Assembly: GCA_013397845.1 (NCBI GenBank)
Contig: VZTG01010142.1
Coordinates: 4,687-68,686 of the forward strand
From: Melanocharis versteri
Lineage: Eukaryota; Chordata; Aves; Passeriformes; Melanocharitidae
Length of the DNA: 64,000 nt
Reading direction: 5' to 3'
How positions within the stretch are numbered: position 1 is the stretch's first letter; every line of letters starts with the position of its first letter. Below, one piece after another: positions 10,760-20,428 of this stretch. The position numbers and the translations under genes are program-made. The notes below the pieces were generated by a model, which saw only the letters and a program-made list of their open reading frames with translations, was not told the origin of the DNA and did no database searches.

Positions 10760-11047
10760 ATAGAATCCCAGAGACATAGGTTCACGGAATCGTGGAATAG
10801 TTTGGGTGGGAAGGGACCTTAAAGCCCATCCATTCCCACTCCTGCCATGGCAGGGACACCTTCCACTGTCCCAGGCTGCTCCCAGCCCCGTCCAGCCTGG
10901 CCTGGGACACTGCCAGGGATCCAGGGGCAGCCTCACATTCCCCGGGCACTCTGTGCCAGGGCCTCCCCACCCTCCCAGGGAGGAATTCCTTCCCAATATC
11001 CCATCCATCCCTGCCCTCTGGCACTGGGAAGCTATTCCCTGTGTCCA
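10760..11047 (-). mobile_element. CR1 LINE 3' fragment, minus strand
   Basis: A reversed tail-like stretch (ATAGAATCCCAGAGACATAG and CACGGAATCGTGGAATAG) is followed by GGGTGGGAAGGGACCTTAAA, CATGGCAGGGACACCTTCCA, GGATCCAGGGGCAGCC, CTGTGCCAGGGCCTCC and TTCCCAATATCCCATCCATC. The first about 105 bp is complementary to the adjacent plus-strand copy, so the two can pair as a hairpin in RNA. Confidence 0.88.
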
Positions 11048-12004
11048 GCCACTATTCTTAGGGATGCTTTAAGATCCCCCCTTTGCTGATGGGAACCACG
11101 GGGTGCTTTGTGTCCAAATCCTCTCCCGATCCAGGTGAAAGGAAGGAGACACAGAACATGGCACCACCTCAATGTCTTTCCCACACCTGGCACTGCCTGG
11201 AGGAGGAGTGCAAATAGGGAACATGCAGCTCTGCAGATTTTCATACAGAGCAATTGAATTTATTGAAGGAGCTCAGAGCCTTCCCAGCCCGTCCCTCTCA
11301 GACCATGTTTGCCTGGGGAAAGACAAACGTCCTGTTAACCACAAACAGCACGAACTGCAACCCTGGGATCTGAGCCATGACCCTGATTAAACAGCCAGGA
11401 AATCCTGGGAAACCTCCAGAGGCAGCACCTCCAGAGGCAGCATCAAATTCTTTGCCTTGGGCTGACCGAGAAGGAAACAAGGAACAGATCTGTGCAGCCT
11501 CAGAAAGGATGGGGCATTTCCAGCACTCAGGCAGAGCATGTGCAGTGACAGAGTGAGGAGTGTAATTACCAGGGCACCCGATTTCTCTGCTCCAGGCAGG
11601 AGCTGATCAGCAGATGGTTTGCAAAGTGCTCCCATTGCTCCTGGTGGCTCACACGGCGTAATTAGCCAGGGAAACAGGAGCTGTGGCAGAAGTCTCACAG
11701 CCTCAGCAGCCCCAGACACAGCCAGTGACGTTTCCTGACGCTGCAAGCCTGAGTGCAAGAGAAAACTGCTCGGGAATGTGGAGCAGCACCGGGCTGGGGA
11801 CCCAGCTGCTCATTCCTGCCTGGCTGCTCCAGAAAAAAACACCAAATGAGGAATGTGTTGGACAGCTCCCCTTTAAAGCAATTTTCTTTACCTATGGCAA
11901 GACGGGAGTTAATGAGGTGAGAGGTCCAGGGAGAGCTGTACCGGGAATGCCACAAAAATCCTGGGGTTTACTGGTGGGAGTAAGACCAGGGAGAAAGAAG
12001 GAGT
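11048..12004. other. Unique DNA, no gene seen
   Basis: I see no repeat family. A short local duplication of CCTCCAGAGGCAGCA occurs at about 11415-11441. Open frames are unremarkable. Confidence 0.6.
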
Positions 12005-12143
12005 CTGGAATTCCTCCCTGTGAGGGTGGGGGGGCCCTGGCACAGGCTGCCCTGTGCCACAGGACACTTCCAGGGATCCTGTGGCTGCCCCGGGGTTCCC
12101 TTGAAGTGTCCAAGGCCAGGTTGGACGGGGTTTGGAGCACCAT
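12005..12143 (+). mobile_element. CR1 LINE fragment lacking its 3' end, plus strand
   Basis: GGAATTCCTCCCTGTGAGGG, CCCTGGCACAGGCTGCCC, AGTGTCCAAGGCCAGGTTGG and ACGGGGTTTGGAGCACC are in CR1 order, but the match stops before the CCATGGCAGGG block and tail. CR1 copies insert with the 3' end intact, so the end was lost afterwards. Confidence 0.8.
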
Positions 12144-14523
12144 GAGTTTACCCCTGGAATTGCTGTATATTCCAGCAGCGCTCTCTGCAGACTGGCACAG
12201 GCATTCCAGAGGTGTTTTATGGTGGATATTTCACTGCCTCTTTCCTTTCAGGTCAGGGAGAGACAAAAACCTTTCTAAAAAGCCCAGGAGTGCTGAGCAG
12301 CCTCCGTTTGTCTTGACTTCTGTTTAAGTTCCTGGGCTTCCCAGGCATCTGCAGACTTTCGCCTCTCAAGCCACTCTTTAAACTCATCAGAAACCAGGCT
12401 TCCATTTGGCAGGAAATGCCAGTCCTGTAGGCCCTGCTTTGATCTCAAAGCCAGCATTTTTTTTCTTCCTGGTGGACTCATCACACCGTTTGCTCTGGGT
12501 GATGCTGGCACTTCTCTGCTCGTGTTGCAGCTCCATTTCCAGCTCGGTGCACTGATCCCATCCCAACCATTTCCTTGGGATCAGACAAAACACAAGATTA
12601 CTCAACCACATCTCTACTGACAAGTTCTCCTGAAAGCTTTTATTTTCAACAACATGGAGCTTCTAAAGAAAGCCCCCACTATTGACAGTTTTCCTCCTGG
12701 CTCCTCCGTCCTCACGTGGCGCGGGGCCAGCACTGGGTTTGGATCAGCATTTGAACTCGTTCGAGGGGAAGGAGCTGCTCCAGTTTCCTCTCTGCAGTCT
12801 CAGTATCTTGGCTCACCCATGTCCAGGGTTTCCCTGCCATTAATCGGCTCCATCTCCCAGAGCCCTGATTGGAATGCTGAGGCTGTACCTGCCTGGGCTC
12901 CTGTGGGGCACTTTAGGGCAAGCAGAGCATCCTTGCCAGAAGTTACTCCGTGTCTTTGTGCCTCAGGCATTGTCTGGCTCCAGCAATAACTGCAGGTTGT
13001 GCCGTTTCATTACTGAAGAACTTTTGCTGCACTGTATTCAGGACATGAACTGTGGGGATTGCTCATCTCAGGAGTTTAATTACCTCTTTGATTGAAGCAA
13101 ATGTTGTATCAAGTGGAGAGAGGGAGGTCAGGGTTGGAATGATCTCCTCATACCCAGATGAGAAGCGCAGCTCCTGTATCTGCCATTGGCTCCTAATGAG
13201 GAATTTCAGATTCACCAGCTTCAAAGTAATCTCCAAAATGCAGCTGAACGGCTCCAGAGAGGAGATTTGACTTTGTTGCTCTGCATTTTGCACCATGCCC
13301 CTTTTTTCTCTCCCTTTTGAGCTGTTTGATACTGTCTGTGTTCCTTGTGCTCTGGAAACTCTGCATCAGAGATTTGGGAGCTGCAGTTGGATGATGAATG
13401 TGATTAAACGAGCCAGAGGAGTTGGTATCTCACTGCTTGGTCTTGGACTTGGCTCATCTTCCTTATAAAGGGCTATAAAGAGCTCCCCAGGTCAGGGGAA
13501 ACAGCTTGGTGCCATTATTTATTTATCGTCCCACCTTCCCAGCCCTGCCACGTTCCCCACAACACCAAATCTACCCCACCCCCCCCCGGAGCAAAGGGGC
13601 AGTGGGAAGAAAATTCCCTAAGAAATGTTGCAACAAAAAAAAAGGGAAGAAACTTCAGAGATTCATTGGAGCTGGAAAATTTCAATGCAAACCTCTGGTG
13701 TGGTGGACCAGGGAAAGGCTGGAGACTGGGAAAGCAGGCCTTAGTCCACGACTTGGTGTGTGCAAAGCTGAAGTGTTGGAAGGTGCAGCTTTTCAGCCCT
13801 GGGGACAGAAATCCTGGAGGATTCCTGAGCTCCAACCTCAGTGCAAACTCCTGCTGAGCTCTACATCCACTGCCAGAGCTCCCTACAACTTAAAAATCAG
13901 GGAGGAATAGTTGTTCAGCAACAAAATTTGCCCCTTGGTTCTCATCTTTAAAATTCTTGAACCAGGTCCTTCAGAGCTCTAAACTTTCTTGGTGAGAATC
14001 CAACCCCTGAGTGCCTGAGGCTGGGAATCCAATAATTGAAGCTACTTACAACATGCCTAAAAGTAGAAATTTATTAACTAAAGTCTGCTTTGGATCATAA
14101 CTCTGCAGGTTGGGTGCCTTGAAGATCAAATTGTTCAATAAGAGACATCCTGGAGGGTGGGGATTTCTTTTTCTGAAGTTTCCTCGAGTATTTAATGGAC
14201 CAGAGTTCCCCTCCACAAATACCCAGATTTCCTCCTGTTCCCACTCAATTGCAGCAGGATTTCACCAGCTCCTCTCAAGAGTAAAACACTCATTCCATGA
14301 CCTTTTAGAAGGAATTCAGCTCTTCCAAGGGATGTTTTGTCCCATACCCAGCCACTCCCTTGTGAGGGCCCCTCTCCTGCCAGGCTGATTTCCTGAGCAG
14401 AAAAGCACAGCTGGAAAAGGCACCTCAGCCCAGCCTTTGGAATGTCCTCCAGGAGCGTGCAGAGGCTCCTTCCAGCCTTAAAGCCCCTGCACATCTCCAT
14501 GGCACTGAGTCTGGAATCAGAAA
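12144..14523. other. Unique DNA, no confirmed gene
   Basis: This is 2.4 kb without recognised repeats. It has a 9-C run at 13579-13587 and a 9-A run at 13635-13643. A minus-strand frame at 12275-12511 has a more protein-like composition than its surroundings and is listed separately as a weak candidate. Confidence 0.6.
12275..12511 (-). other. Weak candidate coding segment, 78 codons, unrecognised
   Basis: The translation contains a stretch rich in charged residues (LVSDEFKEWLERRKSADAWE near residues 40-59) that resembles an amphipathic helix more than the repeat-derived frames do. A CTACAG before GACTGG could serve as a splice acceptor but has no pyrimidine tract, and no convincing donor follows. 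The frame ends at a stop codon. I do not recognise a family. It may be an exon end, a remnant of a retrocopy, or chance, and chance is the most likely. Confidence 0.12.
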
Positions 14524-15150
14524 ATGGAATCTCCAGCTGGTTTGACTTGGAAGGGAACTTAAACCCACCCAGTGCCTCCCCTGCCATGGCAGGGACACCT
14601 CCCACTGTCCCAGGCTGCTCCCAGCCCTGTCCAGTCTGGCCTGGGACACTGCCAGGGATCCAGGGGCAGCCACAGCTGCTCTGGGCACCCTGTGCCAGGG
14701 CCTCGCCACCCTCCCAGGGCGGAATTCCTTCCCAATATCCCATCCATCCCTGCCCTCTGGCAGTGGGAAGCCATTCCCTGTGTCCTGTCCCTCCAGCCCT
14801 TGTCCCCAGTCCCTCTCCAGCTCTCCTGGAGCCCCTTTAGGCCCTGGCAGGGGCTCTGAGCTCTCCCTGGAGCTTCTCCTCTCCAGGTGAGCACCCCCAG
14901 CTCTCCCAGCCTGGCTGCAGAGGGGCTCCAGCCCTGGAGCAGCTCCGTGGCCTCCTGTGGACTCGGTCCAGCAGCTCCGTGTCCTGCCTGTGCTGAGGGT
15001 GGCAGACCTGGAGCCAGCTCTGCTGGTGGGGTCTCACGAGGGCACAGGGGCACAGTCCCCTCCCTCAGTCTGCTCCCTCTCCCTCTGGGTGTAGCCCAGG
15101 GCCTTTGGCCTCCTGGGCTGGGAGTTCACAACGTTGGCTCACGTCCCTTG
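14524..15150 (-). mobile_element. Longest CR1 LINE fragment in the window (about 630 bp), minus strand
   Basis: It starts with the reversed 3' end (GACTTGGAAGGGAACTTAAA) and passes the usual blocks (CATGGCAGGGACACCTCCCA, GGATCCAGGGGCAGCCACAG, TTCCCAATATCCCATCCATC). It then continues into the more 5' part of ORF2: AGCACCCCCAGCTCTCCCAG, CGTGGCCTCCTGTGGACTCG, GTCCAGCAGCTCCGTGTCCT and GGTGGGGTCTCACGAGGGCA. These encode, on the minus strand, the C-terminal part downstream of the reverse transcriptase domain, with frameshifts and stops. The copy is dead. Confidence 0.9.
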
Positions 15151-16239
15151 CCCTTCTCCCATTATTCTGTGTGGGCCGGGACGGGGACATTCTGCCTGGC
15201 CCAGGAGGACAAACAGAGGAGCCAAACCCTGCATGAACAAAGCAAAACAGGTTTTGCCAATGCCAGAGCTCCAACCCCAGCCCAAATCCGGCCTGAATTC
15301 TCCAGACTGCTCTTTCTCCCTGAACCTGCTCCTCCTGCAAAGGCAGCTCTCCAGCAGGACCCTGCAGGATGTCACCCAGGGCTACCACAGCTGCCACTTC
15401 CATGCCACACTGGCTTCAAACAGGTTCCAGTTGCCACCAGAGTTGCAGACAGATAAAAGACTCTGGGCTGTCACCACAGAAACTGCTCTGAGTTCAGCTG
15501 AGGTGGGGTGGGAGCTTCCCAGCTCTGCCATCAGCTGGCACCACTGATCAGATCCTTGCTGTCTAACCTGGTTCTGTCAGAACGGCTTTAAAAAATTCAA
15601 CAAACAAAACCCTACTATTAGCAATGTTTTAAGCTAATCCAGATCATTTTGATAGAACTGGGCTAGGGAGCAATTCCAGCTGTCACAGCAGGGGCAGGGC
15701 TGGCCCCTGGCCAGGGCCAGGGCCACGGGCAGCTGGAGCAGGACACAGAGCTGAAGCTTTTCCTTGGGGAGCTGGGGGAGGCCGGCAGGACTGGGCTGGG
15801 CCAGCCCTGGGTGCCCGTGTGGCTGCAGAGCTGTTCCACAGGCAGGGCCACACCAAGGCTGGGCCTGAACTGAGTGCAGAACAGGACCGAGGGATCTGAC
15901 AAAAGCACTCCAGGTCACACCTTGCTTTGCTCCCCACGCCTGTGCCCGAGGCGCTCGGCCAGCCAGGAATCCCGGCTGTCCCAGGCACCTGGGCCCAGGA
16001 GCAGGGGCTGCGGCATGAGCGTGGCTGGGACAGGGCACTGAACTGTGCCACAGGCACCACCTGAGCGCTGGCTTGCTGTGACATTATCAGGGTGACAGCA
16101 GCACTCTGGTGATGATTCACCCCGGGCTCATGGGGCTGAATAATTCAATGTTTCAGTGATACCACACGAGAGTTCAGGCAGAGCAGCAAACGCTACCTCA
16201 GCCTCAGCCCAGCCCTGCTCAGGGACCTGCACCTGGGTG
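15151..16239. other. Unique DNA, partly GC-rich, no gene seen
   Basis: From about 15660 to 16060 the sequence is GC-rich, with a CAGGGC-type repetition near 15692-15727, and frames stay open in three registers of the minus strand (81-145 codons). The translations are alanine/proline/glutamine-rich and match nothing I recognise, so composition explains them. Confidence 0.6.
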
Positions 16240-16330
16240 ATCACAGAATCATGGAATCAGAGAATTGTTAAGACTGGAAAAGAGCTGTAAGATCATCAAG
16301 CCCAACCATCAACCTGATGTGATGTTCCTT
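16240..16330 (-). mobile_element. Short CR1 LINE 3' terminal fragment, minus strand
   Basis: ATCACAGAATCATGGAATCA is followed by GAATTGTTAAGACTGGAAAA, GAGCTGTAAGATCATCAAGC and CCAACCATCAACC, the reversed terminal 90 bp of the GACCTTTAAGATCATCRAGTCCAACC-type CR1. Little more than the 3' UTR remains. Confidence 0.8.
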
Positions 16331-17719
16331 GAGCAGCCCAGCTGTTCCCACCACTGTGATTATAATAAAGACTTCAGCTGTAATGAGAGGAATCCTTGAC
16401 CCAATTAAGTAAATCCTAAGTCTAGGCAGGAGTAAATGAGTGAGGACATAATTCCCTGTGTACAGTTGGGGCCCTGGAACACAGAGACTTTAAGGAGCAG
16501 ATTTCTGCCTATGTGTTAATCAGAAGTGGGGACAAATTTTTTATGTAGGTGCCAATCTCACCTCAGCTGTGGACGTATTTCCAGTCAGTGGAAAGTCAAA
16601 GCAGTGCAGGACTATCCACAAATCCCCCAGGGCTGTCTGACCAACAACACCCTCCATTCCAACCAGCTGTTGAACACCTCTGGTCCACCAGCTGTGGTCA
16701 CAGCAGTGAGCTTGCTGTGGCATTGCTGGACTTGGATAAATTCATTTTGGCTCTGCCTTGAGCATGGCTGTGCCAGTGCAGACTCTGCCTCGCAGACAGG
16801 AATTTCTGTGCTCCTGCAGCAGCTCCTCCAGCCCCTCCAGCAGCCCCAGTTTAGCCCAGTGTTGGTCCCACTGGGAGTCAGAGCTTTGGAGCAGATTAGC
16901 AACAGATCTCTGCAGCTGCCTGGGGATAACAGAGGTATCCCCAGAGCTCTGTACCTTAAAAGCCCCCTCAGCACTTCAGACAGAGCGGGCTGGGGGGGCT
17001 CTCTCCAGGCTCCCTCCCACATTTCCACGCAAACAGGTTTGTTTATCCTTTGCAAACACAGACAAATCCAGCAAAAATTGGCCTTCTTGACTCGAGGAAG
17101 TAATTTGGTGTCGCAGCAATTGTCAGACATGGTGGCACCATCTGCCACACTCACATGACTGTAATTTGCCAGACACTGCATCACCTCCCTGTTTCCAATT
17201 ATCCTTTTCCTCTGAAACAAAGCCTGTCTTTAACACAATGCTGGTACATCCAAGGCAAAGGAGAAATAATAATCACTGTTTACCATTATCCAGCAATACA
17301 TTATTCATGCTTCCCTCTCTTAGCAAAATCTTCCCTTCCCTAATATCAAGTGGTACATATTGGAGGGGAATGGCAGAGCCTCTGGGATTCCAGATGACTT
17401 TGCACTGCTCTCATTAGCATAGGCACTCAGATTAATCAGGATATTCATTATGGAGCCATTTCACTACAAGGACTTCTTGGCGAGCAGGTGCAGTTTCACC
17501 TGGAGCCGGGATCAGCTCCTGTGGCAGTGGCAGAGTGACCTGGCCCCCACTAACCCAGGCAGGGGCACACCAGTGCCAGGGCGTGCTGAGGGCTTGGCAC
17601 GTTCCAGGGTTGGCTGCACTGATCCCCCTCAGGATCAGGGACCCGCAGGTCAGGTCCAGAGCCCACGTTACTACAGCAAGGTTTCTCAAGGATCACACAC
17701 ACTCCAGGCAGAGCTCCAG
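16331..17719. other. Unique DNA; AT-rich 3' half, no gene seen
   Basis: A 210-codon frame (16526-17158, plus) overlaps a 202-codon frame on the other strand and neither has a recognisable domain. The part from about 17160 to 17460 is AT-rich and non-repetitive, with clustered homeobox-like cores (CAATTA, ATTAAT, TTCATTA). It could be conserved non-coding sequence. Confidence 0.55.
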
Positions 17720-18173
17720 CTGCTGGGATGGGATCATCCAACTGCTGGGCTGGGATTGTCCAACTGCTGGGATTGTCCAGCTGCTGGGATGGGATTGTCC
17801 AACTGCTGGGATTGTCCAGATGCTGGGATTGTCCAGCTGCTGGGATGGGATTGTCCAACTGCTGGGCTGGGATTGTCTCACTGCTGGGCTGGGATTGTCC
17901 AGCTGCTGGGATTGTCCAACTGCTGGGAAGGGATTGTCCAACTGCTGGGCTGGGATTGTCCAGCTGCTGGGATGGGATTGTCCAACTGCTGGGATTGTCC
18001 AACTGCTGGGCTGGGATTGTCCGACTGCTGGGATGGGATTGTCCGACTGCTGGGCTGGGATTGTCCAGCTGCTGGGCTGGGATTGTCCAACTGCTGGGAT
18101 GGGATTGTCCAACTGCTGGGATTGTCCAACTGCTGGGCTGGGATTGTCCAGCTGCTGGGCTGGGATTGTCCAG
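17720..18173. repeat. Minisatellite, 22 units of 22 bp or 17 bp
   Basis: The array counts as 16 units of 22 bp (CTGCTGGGATGGGATTGTCC plus AA) and 6 units of 17 bp (CTGCTGGGATTGTCCAA), total 454 bp. The short unit equals the long one minus five bases of its internal GGGAT/GGGCT duplication. Units vary at few positions: GGGAT or GGGCT, and the last two bases AA, AG, GA or CA. The unit is nearly free of stop codons, so long frames (250, 236, 211 codons) appear on both strands. These are not genes. A tandem repeat like this is likely to vary in copy number between individuals. Confidence 0.97.
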
Positions 18174-18532
18174 CTGCCAGGTCACAGCCTGGAGGCCACT
18201 GAGCAGCCCTGGAACAGCTGTGCACCAACAGCAGTAAAGGAGTGACAGGCAGGTGCCAAAAACGAAACCAAAGCGGGCAGGGAGCTGGGCAGAAGATTCC
18301 TCCAGTGAAGTGCTGCCTCTGTCAGGCTGTTTTAGCCATGAAAAAGAGATCCAACAGAACTCATGTGGGATTGCTCATATGGAGACACAATGCTGGGGCC
18401 ATAAAATGTCCTGGCTGGAAATGAAAGACCCACTGAATTGAGATGAAAGCCTGAAAATTTGTAGGGTGAAAGAAGACCAAGATACTAATAAAATATATTA
18501 ATAGAAAACTGGAGAGATGGCTCTTTCCCCGA
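18174..18532. other. Unique DNA, no gene seen
   Basis: This is about 360 bp between the minisatellite and a CR1 copy, with no features recognised. Confidence 0.65.
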
Positions 18533-18686
18533 GAGATTGTGGACTCCACATCCCTGGCAGTGTCCCAGGCCAGGCTGGATGGGGCATGGAGCAGCCTGGG
18601 ACAGTGGAAGGTGTTCCTGCCCATGGCAGGGGTGGCACTGGGTGGGCTTTAAGGTCCCTTCCCAGCCAAACCACCCCATGATTCTC
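18533..18686 (+). mobile_element. CR1 LINE 3' fragment, plus strand
   Basis: GGACTCCACATCCCTGGCAG, GTCCCAGGCCAGGCTGGATG, GGACAGTGGAAGGTGTTCCT, GGTGGCACTGGGTGGGCTTT and AAGGTCCCTTCCCAGCC lead to the tail CCCCATGATTCTC. It is heavily 5'-truncated. Confidence 0.9.
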
Positions 18687-19620
18687 AGTGGGACCCAGAG
18701 AAGTGGTGCATTCCAGGTTTTGTGATGTCTCCAGCTAAGGACAAACAGCCTTCCCAGCAGAGACATTTCGGTGCCATTCCCTGAGGAGCCAGAGGGATTT
18801 CTCCAGTTTCCAGTTTGCAGGAATTTGTGGGAAGGACGGTGGAGGACACAGTGCTCTGCCATGGCCCTCACACCTTCACTTGCCACACTCCAGTGACTCC
18901 TCCATTAAATCTGAAAGGGCTTCTGCATAAAACAGAAGGGCAAGGACTTAAAGTTTAACAACTGTGACCTTTCACAGCCAAACAAATTCCCCAGCCAAAG
19001 GAAAACTTCCAGTGCCTCCTCAGTCCTGGGAACTCTCCAGGCTTCCTTAGCCCTTGGAGTAGGTCCCAGAGCAGGTTTTCCTCTGTGTTAATTCTTGCAA
19101 ATAGCAAAGGTAGCTGTTTGCAATGACCAAAATCCACAGTCTTTAGCCAATTTCTAGAAAAGATGCTTTAATAAACATATTCAGCCAGAATGACCCAACC
19201 CCAGGGACAAGGCTGGTGCCTCCAGCTGCTCCAACACTCGTACCACAAATCTAAATCCAGGAAAAACAGAAACACGAGGAAGTGCAGATTGGTCCTGCCC
19301 CTCCTACCAAGTCTCACTCAGCTGCTTCTGGGGTTAGTAAAGAGGAAGAATTGCCTTTGTTTCAGAGCAAACCTGGCACATCCTAAAGGATCTTCCTTAG
19401 CTGGGAGTGCTGGGGGTAAAGTAGAATTCCAGACAGTGGAAATAAGGGCCTGCACCCTCCCAGGCCAGTTCTGTTTCTGTTTTGTCACCAGAAAAAATCT
19501 GATCTTACAATGAAACCAAAAAAAATTGTGCACTTGAAAGGTTCTGTAAATTCAAAAGCAAAACTCCTGCTGAAGTTCCTTCCTGATTCCATTGGGAATT
19601 TCTGCCAAAAAATAACACAA

Positions 19621-19652
19621 GGAGAGAGGGAGAGAAAGAGAGAGAAAGAGGG
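19621..19652. repeat. Purine-rich simple repeat (GA/GAAA)
   Basis: About 32 bp of uninterrupted purines made of GAGA, GGGA and GAAA steps. A polypurine tract like this can be length-variable. Confidence 0.85.
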
Positions 19653-19744
19653 CCCCCGTGTTTTAAACACTCTGCTGTTTCTAATCTCCATCCCTATAGA
19701 CTGCTCTGGAAACCTCAGTCTTAGTTGTTTCAAATTCCGCCTTG

Positions 19745-20050
19745 TAAACACACAATTTATTGAAACTTCATAAATGCAATCTATTCTTCATGCTCAGATT
19801 TGCAAACCTTTTACAAGTTGCAAATGATCTTTTATTGATTTTTCCCGTTATAGAGTTGTTGTTATTTGCTTTGTTTACCTGGGAGCTAAAGGCCTGCTGG
19901 AGAAAAGGCTCATTTACAGCAAGTTGGATGAAAATAAGTCCAGCAGTAGCTGCGTAATTGTTTTGAATTATTATTGTTAATTGGGATTGTGTCTTTGATT
20001 TGCTGAAAGGCAGTGATTCAATTGCACTGCACCTAATTAGCAGCAGTTTT
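19745..20050. promoter_or_regulatory. Possible conserved non-coding element (enhancer-like)
   Basis: This stretch is AT-rich, has no simple repeats or CR1, and carries several developmental transcription-factor cores within 170 bp: forkhead (TTGTTTAC), TCF/LEF (CTTTGAT), SOX-like (ATTATTGTTAAT near 19970-19981) and homeobox (TAATTAG). Vertebrate enhancers of developmental genes often look like this, but motif density in AT-rich DNA is weak evidence. Conservation was not tested. Confidence 0.25.
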
Positions 20051-20288
20051 GATTACTGGGAGCTTGGAGTGGCACCAACCCTTAGCAAACAGAGCCTTGA
20101 GTGAATATTTTGCCAAATGTCACGGGAGGAGACAGAGGCAACGTCGGTGTCGGAGAAAGCAGAAGGACAAACAAGAGAGAGAGAAGGACAGGAAAATCCT
20201 CCCAAGCAGGAGCACCTGAGTCTGAGAGGAGAGGGGGAGGATCCACGGGCTCCAAGTGTGGAGGTCAAGTTCAATCCTTTAGATCAAT

Positions 20289-20428
20289 CCCACAGAATCA
20301 TCACAGCTGGAAGAGGCCTTCAAGTTCATCCGGTCCCACCATGAGCCCAGCAGCACCACAATCCCAATAAACCACTGCATTCCCAAAGGCCACATCCAGA
20401 GTCCTGTGGAAAACTCCAGAAAGTCATT
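20289..20428 (-). mobile_element. Decayed CR1 LINE 3' fragment, minus strand
   Basis: CCACAGAATCATCACAGCTG, GAAGAGGCCTTCAAGTTCAT and CCGGTCCCACCATGAGCCCA resemble the reversed 3' UTR of a CR1 with a CCAAGATCATCAAGTCCAACC-type end. CCACATCCAGAGTCCTGTGG fits the next block. Divergence is high. Confidence 0.65.

Larger units (their letters stand above)
18687..20288. other. Unique DNA; AT-rich regulatory-looking stretch at its right side
   Basis: No gene is recognised. A purine repeat (GAGAGAGGGAGAGAAAGAGA-type) lies at 19621-19652. The segment 19745-20050 is AT-rich, free of repeats, and contains TTGTTTAC (19871-19878, forkhead-type), CTTTGAT (19993-19999, TCF/LEF-type) and TAATTAG (20034-20040, homeobox-type). 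It is listed separately as a possible enhancer. Confidence 0.55.

Noticed and set aside
17450..18245. Long frames (250, 236 and 211 codons) on both strands
   Set aside because: They are translations of the 22/17-bp minisatellite in different frames. Long frames on both strands over the same array show that the unit simply lacks stops.
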